Shown here piece after piece: positions 29,960 to 39,711 of a stretch of 63,714 bases of DNA; position 1 is the first letter of the stretch, and every line of letters begins with the position of its first letter. Location: positions 1-63,714 of the forward strand of contig NZ_KI912150.1 in assembly GCF_000517105.1 (NCBI RefSeq), read 5' to 3'. Both the position numbers and the translations under genes were made by a program. Source of the DNA: Fischerella sp. PCC 9605 (GTDB lineage Bacteria > Cyanobacteriota > Cyanobacteriia > Cyanobacteriales > Nostocaceae). Under the pieces are notes generated by a model that was not told where the DNA came from, ran no database searches, and saw nothing but the letters and a program-made list of their open reading frames with translations.

Positions 29960-30691
29960 TTACCTTTCGAGTTCAGTGTTTCCCCGGGTATCTATTGTTA
30001 AAAAAGCAACTTTCGCTGCTGCTTGTTCGGCGGCTTTGATCGAGCGCCCCTTGCCTTCACCAAGCTTTTGTCCGTGCAGCCATACTTGAGCAATGAAACG
30101 CTCTTGATTGTTATGCGGTTGACTGATTTCTACAACCCGATATTCTGGCAAAACTTTAAACTGAGCTTGAGTCCATTCTTGCAGGGCAGCTTTGTAGTTA
30201 AGTCTGGCTGGATCGAGGCGAATTTCTGCTGCTAGTTCTTTGAAGTGAGGGTCTAGCCAAGGACGGATCAAATCCAAATTATTAGTACTGAGGTAAAGCG
30301 CTCCCAGAACTGCTTCAAAGGCATCTGCTAGTCTTGACTGTTGACCAACTTTATCAGCAGTAGCACTGCCAGCAACAAGTAAGTATAGTTCCAAACCATA
30401 GGAGCGAGCTAGCTGAGCGAGAATGCGATCGCTTACCAACACCGAACGAATTGCTGCATAATCCCCTACTGGACAATCTGGGTAATTCTCCCACAACACA
30501 ATCGCCGCCACCAACCGCACCACTGCATCTCCCACAAATTCGAGATGTTCATAATTTGCCGACTCCGAGACAGTGGGATGAGTCAATGCTAAGTCCAGCA
30601 GGTGCCACTGAATCGGTGCTTCTGCTGGCAAACCGAATTTTCTGACTAAACTTTCAAGTTGTCGTTGACGGCGTGGATAAGCGAGGGTCAT
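29960..30691 (-). CDS. rnc: ribonuclease III
   Basis: Double-strand-specific endoribonuclease for rRNA and mRNA processing, 243 aa. The catalytic domain carries the signature NYEHLEFVGDAVVRL (normally NERLEFLGDAVL), QQSRLADAFEAVLGALYL with the second acidic pair, and a C-terminal double-stranded RNA-binding domain from DPARLNYKAALQEW to GKGRSIKAAEQAAAKVAF. The start MTLAYPRRQRQLE at 30691 is chosen; four further upstream codons derive from the heptamer repeat. It lies 94 nt downstream of rnpB on the same strand, so two RNA-processing enzymes are neighbours. Cyanobacteria often have several RNase III-like genes; this is a full-length one. Confidence 0.92.
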   Translation of the reverse strand: MTLAYPRRQRQLESLVRKFGLPAEAPIQWHLLDLALTHPTVSESANYEHLEFVGDAVVRLVAAIVLWENYPDCPVGDYAAIRSVLVSDRILAQLARSYGLELYLLVAGSATADKVGQQSRLADAFEAVLGALYLSTNNLDLIRPWLDPHFKELAAEIRLDPARLNYKAALQEWTQAQFKVLPEYRVVEISQPHNNQERFIAQVWLHGQKLGEGKGRSIKAAEQAAAKVAFLTIDTRGNTELER

Positions 30692-30784
30692 TAGTATAGT
30701 CACTAGTCATTAGTCATTGGTCATTGGTCATTAGCCATTAACTTTGAATAAAGGACAAATGACAAATGACAAATGACAAAATTA

Positions 30785-31224
30785 GGGAGAGAGTCGGTAG
30801 TAAGCCGGGTTCTGTTCTCTTTGTAGAGGGCGGTTATCTATCTGGGACACCTGTTACCAGGTGCCTCAAGCGGCTCCTTTTTGCGGAACTGGTAAAAGAC
30901 CAACCATAGTTCCATCTGCCTTGCTCCCAACCGGGGTTTACCGAGCCACGACCTCTCGGTCGTGCTGGTGCGCTCTTACCGCACCTTTGCACCCTTACCG
31001 TAGAAGGGAGTTGGGGATCGGGGATCGGGGATTGGGAAAATTTTTCCCTAGCCCCCAGTCCCTAGTCCCCAGTCCCTTTTTCTGGCGGTATGTTTCTGTG
31101 GCACTATCCTCGCGATCACTCGCACTGGGCGTTACCCAGCAAGTTTGGTCTTTCGGGAGCCCGGACTTTCCTCAAACCAGTCATAAACTGACTAGTCTGC
31201 AACCGCCTACGCCAACTCTCTCCT
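30785..31224 (-). ncRNA. rnpB: RNase P RNA
   Basis: Catalytic RNA of RNase P, which removes tRNA 5' leaders. Reading the minus strand, it begins AGGAGAGAGTTGGCGTAGGC, includes the invariant GAGGAAAGTCCGGGCTCC block (at about 31160), GCTGGGTAACGCCCAG and AGTGCCACAGAAA, and ends with GAACCCGGCTTACTACCG (about 30794-30812). The ends pair to form P1. At about 31013-31080 the normal P12 arm is replaced by GGGGATC/GGGACTGG-type short repeats that can fold on themselves, as known for heterocystous cyanobacteria. The ends are estimated within a few bases. Confidence 0.93.
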
Positions 31225-31331
31225 TATATCCAGTGTAGTCTTGGATGGCATCACTGATTCAAGTAGGTATCACCAGCTGCTTGTGAAAATAAGCTTTTCC
31301 CTTCCCTTTTGTCCCTTTTTCCAATCAAGAA

Positions 31332-32042
31332 TCATCGTCTTCTATTCCAAGGCATGGCGTAACTCCAAGGTAATTTTTTAACTATGAAGGGACAATTGAT
31401 AATACACATGGGAGGTTTATTTTCACCAGGAGCCAGACCTACTCGTAATTCGGATATCCTTAATACCAACTGCAAAGAAAATTCCAGTTCCACTTTCCTT
31501 TCTATAAAGTTTCTAAATAAAATTCTTTGTGCTTTGATTGGACTTTTTTCTAGGGCGCTGATATTAATCAAAGGGGTCTTTGTTTGGTATGTTTTTGTTA
31601 ACTCATCAAGCTTGAAAACATCTTCAGCTGTCACTGCTGCTGACAGCGTTTTCGTGGGAGCGATTAGACTAGGACTTTGCGGTACGGCTAAATCACGAGT
31701 CAGATCTGGTGATTTCCTAATAACTCGCCGCGATTGTTTATTATATTCAACTACCAAAGAGCAATTGTCCCAGTCTACGTATAGAGCAAGATTCTTAGAT
31801 TTATTCTCAATATTTACAGTTAATTCTTTTAACTCATCAATAAAGTGTGAAGGACTAAGTTTAAAAGATATACCAATATCATCTTGGAGGTTTTTATCTT
31901 TCAGTTGTTCATCGACGGCTGCTTTTTGAAAGGTAAACTTAATTTTATCGTCGATGGACTCGATCATCTTTGTAAATGTATATGTGACGCCAATAATATA
32001 TAGCGTCAAAAAAATTAAATTACTTTCGTTTCTTGCTACCAT
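31332..32042 (-). CDS. hypothetical single-pass membrane protein, 236 aa
   Basis: I do not recognise a family. An N-terminal hydrophobic helix (NLIFLTLYIIGVTYTF, about 7-22) is followed by a charged, probably beta-rich soluble part with IGISFKLSPSHF, LTVNIENKSKNLALYVDWDNCSLVV broken by charged residues, and a late VELEFSLQLVLRI strand. The pattern of alternating strands recalls immunoglobulin-like or late-embryogenesis-type beta domains, but this is only impression. It lies between rnpB and corA on the same strand with no close partner. AT content is higher than in neighbouring genes, with no HIP1 octamer. Confidence 0.65.
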   Translation of the reverse strand: MVARNESNLIFLTLYIIGVTYTFTKMIESIDDKIKFTFQKAAVDEQLKDKNLQDDIGISFKLSPSHFIDELKELTVNIENKSKNLALYVDWDNCSLVVEYNKQSRRVIRKSPDLTRDLAVPQSPSLIAPTKTLSAAVTAEDVFKLDELTKTYQTKTPLINISALEKSPIKAQRILFRNFIERKVELEFSLQLVLRISELRVGLAPGENKPPMCIINCPFIVKKLPWSYAMPWNRRR

Positions 32043-32183
32043 AAATATTAACTCCCTTTCAAGATTTTAATGTGTGAAGGCTGACCAATTTACAACTATA
32101 GAACAATTATCTTTGAGTTAGTAACTGTAAGGTTTAATTCCAAAAACTAGATTTATTAGATAAACATGGTTGGCTACCAAAAA

Positions 32184-33350
32184 TCATTTAGAATTGCTAG
32201 AATTTTTACTATTGTCAACGATTGAATCATTTGTCATCCACCCGCTTCGCCAAAAAATGAATAACAAGCTAATAGCAATTATTGCCATCAAAGCCAAACA
32301 AACAGGATAACCCCAATACCAATTCAACTCAGGCATATTATATGGTGATTTCTCTGTATTAAAGTTCATCCCGTATATACCAGCAATAAAAGTCAAGGGA
32401 ATAAATATTGATGAAACTACTGTTAGCAGTTTCATAACTTCATTTGTTTTGTTACCTAAAGATGAGAGATACATATCCATTAAACTAGATGCAATTTCCC
32501 GATAATTTTCCACCATATCCATCACTTGCACGGCATGATCGTAACAGTCTCGCAAATAGATTCTTACCTCCTCACTGATTATTTCACTACGGTCTTGAAT
32601 TAAGGAATTAATTGCATTACGTTGAGGCCAAATAGCGCGACGCAGTTGCAGTAAATCTCGCCTAACTCTATATATTTTTTTGAGCGTTCTACGAGTAGGC
32701 TTCATGATGACTTCTTCCTCTAAATCTTCAATCCACTCACCATAATTTTCTAAGACAGGAAAAAAGCCATCAATAATTGCATCTAAGAGAGTGTAAGCTA
32801 AATAATCGGCTCCTTGTTTGCGGATGACACCTTTATTTTTAAAAATGCGCGATCGCACTGATTCAAAGCAATCCCGTTTTGGTTCCTCCTGAACTGTCAG
32901 CAAGTAATATTTTCCCAACACTAAACTTACTTGCTCGCTATGAAAGCCATGATTTTTTTTCTTCTTTGGCATCACCATCCGCGCAATAATAACTAATTGG
33001 TCTTCATAATCCTCTACCTTTGGACGTTCCGGCACATTAACTATGTCTTCTAACACCAAAGGATGTAAATCAAAAACCTGACCCAATCTTTGCAAAATAT
33101 CTTCACTACCTAAACCACTTACATCGACCCAACTTACCGACTCAGTATCTAGATAAGGAGCACACTCTTCTGGGGTTTCTACTTGCTTGTGGATGGCATC
33201 AGTTTGGTTATAGTCGATTAACACTATTGTTGACGGTGGCGCATCTGCATCAATGATAATGGTTCCCGGTATAGTTCCAGGTTGGTGATAGAAGTCGTCT
33301 GTATCTGGCTTAGTTACTGCTGAAGGTTGGTGACGATTTTTTTTAGCCAT
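32184..33350 (-). CDS. corA: CorA-type magnesium/cobalt channel
   Basis: A 388-aa inner-membrane divalent cation channel. The large cytoplasmic N-terminal domain has WVDVSGL and HPLVLEDIVNVPERPKVEDYEDQ, broken here for length; it continues with the stalk helix (RRDLLQLRRAIWPQR) and ends with two transmembrane helices. The first helix is followed by the selectivity motif GMN in AGIYGMNF (about 330-337). The extreme N-terminus (about 25 residues) is polar. Single gene; the nearest upstream gene is divergent ndhF 350 bp away. No M-box-like riboswitch is evident before it. Confidence 0.93.
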   Translation of the reverse strand: MAKKNRHQPSAVTKPDTDDFYHQPGTIPGTIIIDADAPPSTIVLIDYNQTDAIHKQVETPEECAPYLDTESVSWVDVSGLGSEDILQRLGQVFDLHPLVLEDIVNVPERPKVEDYEDQLVIIARMVMPKKKKNHGFHSEQVSLVLGKYYLLTVQEEPKRDCFESVRSRIFKNKGVIRKQGADYLAYTLLDAIIDGFFPVLENYGEWIEDLEEEVIMKPTRRTLKKIYRVRRDLLQLRRAIWPQRNAINSLIQDRSEIISEEVRIYLRDCYDHAVQVMDMVENYREIASSLMDMYLSSLGNKTNEVMKLLTVVSSIFIPLTFIAGIYGMNFNTEKSPYNMPELNWYWGYPVCLALMAIIAISLLFIFWRSGWMTNDSIVDNSKNSSNSK

Positions 33351-33701
33351 GATTTCTTACTGATGAGTCAACTGTCAATGGATCGGACAAGGGAGGGGGG
33401 AGAGTGGGAGAAGAGGAAAGACGAGAAGAGAGATAGAAAATTTATGTTGCAAGATTATATGCAACATAGATTTAACGTAATAGTAACTATTGAAATCAAA
33501 TATATAAGAATTTATTAGAGCAAGCATCGCTTAATTGTCTATATCAAGTAATTCCCTTTTGAGACACATAAAGCTAATCTATTTTTAATAAGATTAAACA
33601 AAAATTAATTTTGCTTTCATTTTCATACCTGCGTTGTCTGGAAGTAATGGTTGCATGTTGACAACCGCTCTTTGTTTTGCTGCAAATCTAGAGGTGAGTT
33701 A
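33351..33701. other. divergent promoter region of corA and the ndhF operon
   Basis: AT-rich, with a GGGAGAGTGGGAGAA purine stretch at 33390-33430. No gene can be supported. The ndhF Shine-Dalgarno GAGGTGAG is at 33691-33698. Confidence 0.55.
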
Positions 33702-35561
33702 ATGGCTCAGTTCTTGCTTGAGACCGTTTGGTTAGTACCTTTATATGCCTTGATCGGCGGGCTTTCAGCGGTTCCTTGGTCGCCGGGAATTATTTGGCGC
33801 ACGGGGCCAAGACCGGCGGGTTATGTCAATTTAATCATGACATTTATTGCATTTGTTCATGCGGCTTTGGCATTTCCAGCGATTTGGAATCAGCCCGCCT
33901 ATCAGGTATCTATACCTTGGTTGAGTACTGCCGGTTTAAACCTTTCCATTGATTTAGAAATCTCTTCAATCAGTGTTGGCGCAATGGTTGTGATTGCAGG
34001 CTTAAATTTGCTAGCACAGATTTACGCCATTGGCTACATGGAGATGGACTGGGGTTGGGGACGCTTCTATTCTCTGTTGGGAATGTTTGAAGCTGGATTG
34101 TGTGCCCTTGCCCTGTGCAATAACTTATTCTTCAGCTATGTAATTTTGGAAGTCCTGACTCTGGGAACCTACTTGTTAGTTGGGTTGTGGTTCAGCCAAC
34201 CTTTGGTAGTTACGGGTGCTAGAGATGCATTCTTAACTAAACGGGTAGGAGACTTATTTCTGCTGATGGGTGTGTTGGCAATATGGCCTCTAGCAGGAAC
34301 TTGGAATTATACGGAATTAGCAGAGTGGGCAGCTACTGCTAACGTCAACCCGACACTGATGGCACTGGTAGGTTTGGCGCTAGTTGCAGGGCCGATGGGT
34401 AAGTGCGCCCAGTTTCCTCTGCATTTGTGGTTGGATGAAGCAATGGAAGGGCCCATTCCCAGCACAATTTTGCGTAACTCAGTAGTAGTTGCCAGTGGTG
34501 CTTGGGTGTTAATTAAATTGCAACCTGTTTTCAGCCTCTCGCCCATAGTTTCCTCTGCAATGATAGGTATTGGTGCGGTGACTGCGGTGGGTGCTTCCTT
34601 AATTGCGATCGCCCAAGTTGATATTAAACGCTGCTTATCTTATTCTGTTAGTGCTTACATGGGTTTGGTGTTCATCGCCGTAGGTACGCAGCAAGACGAA
34701 GCAGCACTGTTATTGGTACTCACCCACGCTTTGAGTGCAGCGCTGTTGGTGATGAGTACTGGTGCCGTTGTTTGGAACAGCATTACCCAAAACGTCACGC
34801 AGTTAGGCGGACTTTGGTCACGCCGTCCGGTATCGGGACTCACCTATGTGGTTGGTACTTTGGGGTTAATTGGTTTTCCGCCTTTGGGTAGTTTTTGGGC
34901 ATTGTTGAAACTGGCGGATGGACTGTGGGCAACTAAACCTTGGCTGGTAGGAATAGTAATCGCGGTAAACGCTTTGACAGCTTTTAGTTTAACGAGGGAA
35001 TTCTGTCAAATCTTTGGTGGCAAACCCAAGCAAATGAGTGAGCGATCGCCCGAAGTTAGTTGGCAAATGGCGCTACCCATGATAATTCTGATGGGCTTTA
35101 CCCTTCATCTTCCCTTAATTTTGCAAAGTTTATCACTTCTACCCAGTTGGGCAGATCTAAATAAAGATGTCGCACTACTTCTAGTTTGGTCGAGTATTTT
35201 TGGTTGCAGCATCAGTGGCGTAATTTATCTGGGCAATGTGCCAAAACCGATTCGCCTCCCCTGGAAAGGTTTACAAGATTTGATTGCCTACGACTTTTAC
35301 ACCCCCAAACTTTATCGGATGAGTATTGTTTTGAGTGTTGACCTTATTTCTAAACTAGCCGATATTGTTGACCGCTTCGTAGTCGATGGCATTGTTAATC
35401 TGGTTGGTTTAGCTTCTATCGGTGGTGGCGAAGGTCTTAAGTACAGCACCTCCGGACAAACCCAGTTTTATGCTTTTACCGTATTGCTAGGAGTAGGTGT
35501 TTTAGGAATATTTGTTACGTGGCAATACTGGGGAAATCAGGTTTTAGAAATGATGTTTTAA
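33702..35561 (+). CDS. ndhF: NDH-1 subunit NdhF of a CO2-uptake complex
   Basis: A 619-aa proton-pumping membrane subunit of the specialised NDH-1 (MS type) that drives CO2 hydration. It begins MAQFLLETVWLVPLYALIGG and continues with PWSPGIIWRTGPRPAGY, typical of the NdhF3/NdhF4 branch rather than respiratory NdhF1. Later it has GPMGKCAQFPLHLWLDEAMEGP, broken here for length, with the key Lys/His of the antiporter fold. The start at 33702 follows GAGGTGAG; an ATG 17 codons upstream is unlikely. ndhD and the CO2 hydration protein gene follow on the same strand. I cannot decide F3 from F4 by eye; the lack of a cupS gene downstream leans to the constitutive F4 type. Confidence 0.9.
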   Translation: MAQFLLETVWLVPLYALIGGLSAVPWSPGIIWRTGPRPAGYVNLIMTFIAFVHAALAFPAIWNQPAYQVSIPWLSTAGLNLSIDLEISSISVGAMVVIAGLNLLAQIYAIGYMEMDWGWGRFYSLLGMFEAGLCALALCNNLFFSYVILEVLTLGTYLLVGLWFSQPLVVTGARDAFLTKRVGDLFLLMGVLAIWPLAGTWNYTELAEWAATANVNPTLMALVGLALVAGPMGKCAQFPLHLWLDEAMEGPIPSTILRNSVVVASGAWVLIKLQPVFSLSPIVSSAMIGIGAVTAVGASLIAIAQVDIKRCLSYSVSAYMGLVFIAVGTQQDEAALLLVLTHALSAALLVMSTGAVVWNSITQNVTQLGGLWSRRPVSGLTYVVGTLGLIGFPPLGSFWALLKLADGLWATKPWLVGIVIAVNALTAFSLTREFCQIFGGKPKQMSERSPEVSWQMALPMIILMGFTLHLPLILQSLSLLPSWADLNKDVALLLVWSSIFGCSISGVIYLGNVPKPIRLPWKGLQDLIAYDFYTPKLYRMSIVLSVDLISKLADIVDRFVVDGIVNLVGLASIGGGEGLKYSTSGQTQFYAFTVLLGVGVLGIFVTWQYWGNQVLEMMF

Positions 35562-35565
35562 TTTC

Positions 35566-35665
35566 GCGAATGGTTAGTGGTTAGTAGTTAGTGGTTAGTA
35601 GGAAATTCAACAAACTACTAACTACCAACTACCAACTACTATCTACTATCTACTATCTACTAACT
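35566..35665. repeat. heptamer array between ndhF and ndhD
   Basis: GGTTAGTGGTTAGTA units, then AACTACC and ATCTACT units, fill almost the whole 114-bp space between two operon genes. The opposite orientation of the halves allows a long hairpin. Confidence 0.85.
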
Positions 35666-35675
35666 AACAATTACC

Positions 35676-37178
35676 ATGTTAAGCGTTTTAATTTGGCTGC
35701 CAATTTTTGGGGCTGCGATTATAGCATTATTACCTGGAACTATTCCTGCCAATCGTGTTCGTTTAGGAGCATTATTTTGTTCTGGAATAGTTCTGCTGTG
35801 GAATCTTTTTCTCTTACTTAAATTTGACATCAACAATCCAGGAATGCAATTACAAGAGTATTTACCCTGGATTGAAACCCTTGGTTTGAGTTATCAGCTA
35901 GGAGTCGATGGAATTTCTATTTTGTTGCTGGTTTTAAATAGTCTGCTCACTTGGATTGCTATTTACAGCAGCAGTCGGCAAACTGAACGCCCTCGGCTTT
36001 TCTATTCCTTGATTTTATTTGTTAGTGGAGGGGTTGCCGGTGCTTTTTTAGCAGAGAATTTACTGCTTTTCTTCCTGTTTTACGAACTAGAATTAATACC
36101 CTTTTATTTGCTAATTAGCATTTGGGGTGGTGAAAAACGAGGCTATGCTGGGATCAAATTCCTGATTTATACTGCTGTTTCAGGAGCTTTAATTCTAGCT
36201 ACCTTCTTGGGCATTGTCTGGTTGACTGGTTCCTCCAGCTTTAATTACGATGCGCTTTCTACCCAAGCCCTTTCTACAACATTACAAATCATCCTGCTAG
36301 CAGGAATCTTACTAGGTTTTGGTATCAAAATTCCCTTAATTCCCTTGCATACGTGGTTGCCAGATGCTTACGTAGAAGCTTCCGCCCCTATTGCTATTCT
36401 TCTTGGTGGGGTGCTGGCGAAGTTGGGCACATACGGAGTTTTGCGGTTTGGGATGGCGTTATTTCCCGAAGCTTGGAGTATTCTGGCGCCAACTTTAGCA
36501 ATTTGGGGTGCAGTTAGTGCAATGTATGGTGCAGTAACAGCGATCGCTCAAAAAGACATCAAGCGGATGGTGGCATACAGTTCTATCGGTCACATGGGCT
36601 ACATCCTCCTAGCTGCTGCTGCTAGTACACCCCTCGCCCTCGTCGGCGCAGTTGCCCAAATGGTTAGCCACGGTATTATCCTTGCTATTCTCTTCCACTT
36701 AGTAGGAGTCGTAGAAGCCAAGGTAGGAACCCGCGAGTTGGATGTCCTCAACGGTTTAATGAGTCCCATACGCGGTTTACCCCTGACTAGCGCCCTACTT
36801 GTTTTAGGCGGCATGGCTAGCGCGGGTATTCCCGGTATGACAGGGTTCATCGCTGAATTTATCGTCTTCCAAGGCAGTTTCTCCGTCTTTCCCATCCCCA
36901 CTCTATTATGTGTAGTGGCGACTGGTTTAACCGCTGTCTACTTCGTTATCTTGCTTAACCGCACCTGTTTTGGCAAACTCGACAACAATCTTGCCTACTA
37001 TCCGCGAGTGCAATGGCATGAAAAAATGCCAGCCCTGATCTTAGCAGGCTTAATCTTGTTCTTAGGAGTACAACCCACCTGGTTGGTGCGTTGGGCTGAA
37101 CCAACAACAACGGCGATGGTTGCAGCAGTTCCTCCTTTGGAAAAAACTGTCACTCCTCAACTAGCCCTCAAAGAATGA
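35676..37178 (+). CDS. ndhD: NDH-1 subunit NdhD of a CO2-uptake complex
   Basis: A 500-aa antiporter-like subunit with about 14 transmembrane helices. Diagnostic stretches: YQLGVDGISILLLVLNSLL, LFYELELIPFYLLISIWGG with the essential Glu, KIPLIPLHTWLPDAYVEA, KDIKRMVAYSSIGHMGYI, and GMASAGIPGMTGFIAEF. It matches the NdhD3/NdhD4 family that pairs with NdhF3/F4 and a Cup protein in CO2-concentrating complexes. It sits between ndhF and the CO2 hydration gene. There is no clear Shine-Dalgarno before the ATG, since the leader is a repeat array. Confidence 0.92.
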   Translation: MLSVLIWLPIFGAAIIALLPGTIPANRVRLGALFCSGIVLLWNLFLLLKFDINNPGMQLQEYLPWIETLGLSYQLGVDGISILLLVLNSLLTWIAIYSSSRQTERPRLFYSLILFVSGGVAGAFLAENLLLFFLFYELELIPFYLLISIWGGEKRGYAGIKFLIYTAVSGALILATFLGIVWLTGSSSFNYDALSTQALSTTLQIILLAGILLGFGIKIPLIPLHTWLPDAYVEASAPIAILLGGVLAKLGTYGVLRFGMALFPEAWSILAPTLAIWGAVSAMYGAVTAIAQKDIKRMVAYSSIGHMGYILLAAAASTPLALVGAVAQMVSHGIILAILFHLVGVVEAKVGTRELDVLNGLMSPIRGLPLTSALLVLGGMASAGIPGMTGFIAEFIVFQGSFSVFPIPTLLCVVATGLTAVYFVILLNRTCFGKLDNNLAYYPRVQWHEKMPALILAGLILFLGVQPTWLVRWAEPTTTAMVAAVPPLEKTVTPQLALKE

Positions 37179-37309
37179 GGAGGAGAGTAGAGGAGTGGAG
37201 GAAAAAATAATTCTTTTAACTTTTGACTTTTGACTTTTGACTTCCGCGCAGCGGTACTAGCTTTTTTGTAGTGTTGAAAAAATTGTGATTTATTTAAGGG
37301 AAATGATAA

Positions 37310-38632
37310 ATGATACAAACCGCAGATAAACTTACAACTAAATTACCGCCTTCTACTCATGAATTTGCAGAAGTAATTCACCGCTTAGAAGCAGGCGGTT
37401 CAATGTTACCGGATACGCCAGAAAATTTGATGCAAATTATCGGCATTTATAAAGCTTATGCAGTGCCGATGGATTTCTACTGGCGCGATTTGCTTTATAT
37501 TGCCGAACAGGTTTTTTTAGATCCATTTCCCTTTTTTAAATATTTCATTTCTAAAGAGTATTTAGAGCGGCATAATCATTATGCTGGTGATGACGCCGAT
37601 TTACGAATTTGGCGCGGTGAAGCGACTGCCCATCCGGAACTGTTGGCATTTATGGAAAAGGGCGAAACTTTCAAAATGCCAAAGTTGTTCCATCACTGGT
37701 TTCACGATCGCATCAATATGGAGTTTGCCGAAGCTTGTATGCGGGCGATGCTTTGGCATCGACATATGTACGCACCAGTGAACCAATTTGACGCTTATCT
37801 GGATAGTGAAGAGTACAAAGCAAATGCCGATCGGGCAATTAAGGCATACTTCAAAGGTAATCCCTTAATGCTGGGACTTTACAAACTGTTTCCAGATATG
37901 TTTTTGGAACAGTGCCGCCAGATGTCTTACTACGCTAATCTCGGTTTGTTCTGGGAAGTCATGGCGCCGGTTTTCTTTGAAATGTCAGACATCTATGACG
38001 AAGGCGGATTTAAAGGCGTCCCCGATGCCATGAATTTTTTGGTGAATGGAATTTTTGCGATCGCCGGTCGTCCCATTTACCATCATGTTTATATTCGTGG
38101 GGAATGCTACGAAATTATCCCCAAATCTAAGGGTTTCACCTGGCTTTACGAAGCGGCATTGCCCTACGTAGAAGCTGTTTTCTATCGTACTGCTCCTTTC
38201 CGGGGTACAAAGTCTTACAATGCTCAAGCGAGGCAAGTTCCCGATCGGCAAGAAGATTTCCACTACGGTATTTTATATGCAGACGTATTTCCTGTTGGGA
38301 CTGCGGGCATCCCACCAACACTTTTGATGCAAGATATGTTGCATTTCTTGCCTCAATATCTTGTAGATTATTACAAGCAATATTGCCGGGGTGAAGATGA
38401 TATGTTGATTCAGTTGGGAATTAGTTTCCAACGCTCAATGTACAATGTCACTTCTGCGGTAATTCAAGCTTTGCGAACTGCGCTTTTATATCCATTAGAC
38501 GATCCAAATCCCAAGCATTTACAAGCTAATCGGGAATTTTTTGAAGCGCAGTTAAATCGTTTTTGTCGCCCTGAATATGATATGCGTGATGCTGCTCGTC
38601 TGCGACAAATTCAGAGGCAGGATTATAGATGA
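37310..38632 (+). CDS. CO2 hydration protein of NDH-1 (CupA/CupB, ChpY/ChpX)
   Basis: A 440-aa peripheral subunit that converts CO2 to bicarbonate on NDH-1MS, a carbonic-anhydrase-like activity coupled to proton pumping. Recognised by HEFAEVIHRLEAGGSMLPDT, YKAYAVPMDFYWRDLLYIAE, MPKLFHHWFHDRINMEFAEA and several conserved His and Cys residues (including HRHMYAP, YYANLGLFWEVMAP). No signal or transmembrane segment is present. It is the third gene of the ndhF-ndhD operon. CupA operons usually continue with cupS, which is absent here, favouring CupB, but I did not compare sequences. Confidence 0.9.
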   Translation: MIQTADKLTTKLPPSTHEFAEVIHRLEAGGSMLPDTPENLMQIIGIYKAYAVPMDFYWRDLLYIAEQVFLDPFPFFKYFISKEYLERHNHYAGDDADLRIWRGEATAHPELLAFMEKGETFKMPKLFHHWFHDRINMEFAEACMRAMLWHRHMYAPVNQFDAYLDSEEYKANADRAIKAYFKGNPLMLGLYKLFPDMFLEQCRQMSYYANLGLFWEVMAPVFFEMSDIYDEGGFKGVPDAMNFLVNGIFAIAGRPIYHHVYIRGECYEIIPKSKGFTWLYEAALPYVEAVFYRTAPFRGTKSYNAQARQVPDRQEDFHYGILYADVFPVGTAGIPPTLLMQDMLHFLPQYLVDYYKQYCRGEDDMLIQLGISFQRSMYNVTSAVIQALRTALLYPLDDPNPKHLQANREFFEAQLNRFCRPEYDMRDAARLRQIQRQDYR

Positions 38633-39275
38633 TCCCCCCAACTCCTCTTAAAAAGCAGGGCTGTTTCATTCCACAAGGGCAAGGAGTTTGTCAATCTCAT
38701 GTTTAGAGAAATCTTTGGGCAGTTGTGATGGAAGTATGACCATTTCGGCGGAGTATATTTAAGAAGCACATTTTTCGGGAGTTCTAAAACCCATGCTGTA
38801 TCAAGATTCTAAAATGTGCATCTTAAGAGCTTGCAGTGAACGCTTTAGACGCGGATTTGGCATGAAACTACTAGTCTAGCAAGTCAACTTTGCTAGGTTC
38901 GTATAGGAATCCGGTTTGATGATTGAAAAAATCTAAGTACACGTAGGGTGTGCGATCGGCGAGAGTACGGCACCAAAAACATAGAATGGTGCGTTAGCCT
39001 TTGGCGTAACGCACCTAGGTACTACGTATCTTTTCAAAAATCAAATACTAGCCCTATAGTAAGCACTAAGCGTGCTTAATTGAGCGCTAAAGCGCTCACT
39101 ACAAACACCGCAAAGTTCGTGTGGTTAACTACTACAGACAATCACACATAAACCAATTTATCTGTGTGTGTATGTGTGCTTCTGTAGTTTCAAATACTCA
39201 TTCAGCTAATTTTTGCAAGAGGCGAAATTAGGTAAGTTTCTTCCCTAATTTCTAGCCTCTAATTGCCCATCCCGA
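38633..39275. other. intergenic region with repeat hairpins and a gene fragment
   Basis: On the minus strand around 38666-38743 a 25-codon frame MVILPSQLPKDFSKHEIDK... ending LLALVE looks like the tail of a lost gene. Positions about 38766-38820 form a hairpin with arms GCACATTTT and AAAATGTGC. GGTGCGTTAGCC/GGCGTAACGCACC lies at about 38989-39014, and GAGCGCTAAAGCGCTC near 39083. These are dispersed repeats. No intact gene is seen. Confidence 0.55.
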
Positions 39276-39611
39276 TTATTTCCAACCTTTATCAGCTTGT
39301 TCTAGCACGTAGGCTGCTACATCCTCAATCTGTTCTGGTTTTAAACGACCTTTAAAAGCAGGCATAGCATTTTTGCCATTTGTCACTTGAGCAATAATTG
39401 CCTCCATTGAGTACATCCCGTACTTGTCCAAGGCTTCTTTTTTCAAGTTTTTATCTGCTTGAACTAGGTTCTTACCAGCAGTGTGACAAGCAGCACAATT
39501 GCTACCAAAAACTTTGGCACCACTAGCAACATCTGCTGCTAAAGCAGGGCGATTGAAGGCAAGGGTTAAGATGGTCATGCCAAGCAATAATACTGACAAA
39601 ATCTTTTTCAT
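39276..39611 (-). CDS. petJ: cytochrome c6
   Basis: Soluble lumenal electron carrier from cytochrome b6f to photosystem I or cytochrome oxidase. 111-aa precursor: signal peptide [19 protein letters not shown]... to about residue 25 with PALAAD as cleavage site; mature part of about 86 residues beginning [10 protein letters not shown]; heme motif CAACH; axial Met in [12 protein letters not shown]-terminal ADKGWK. The length and all ligands fit cytochrome c6. The start MKKILSV at 39611 follows GAGAGGAA; an ATG seven codons earlier is not signal-like. Copper-dependent exchange with plastocyanin is usual in cyanobacteria, but I see no specific operator. Confidence 0.95.
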   Translation of the reverse strand: MKKILSVLLLGMTILTLAFNRPALAADVASGAKVFGSNCAACHTAGKNLVQADKNLKKEALDKYGMYSMEAIIAQVTNGKNAMPAFKGRLKPEQIEDVAAYVLEQADKGWK

Positions 39612-39711
39612 TCCGTGTTTCCTCTCCAACAAGACTTAACAAGTCCATAGTCCTTACCAATTCTCGGATTCACGGCTTTTGTTCGTCAAAAGACAGGATG
39701 TCAAAGTTGGA

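Noticed and set aside
30861-31238. 125-aa plus-strand reading frame
   Set aside because: It is antisense to rnpB; the open frame follows from the GC-rich RNA gene.
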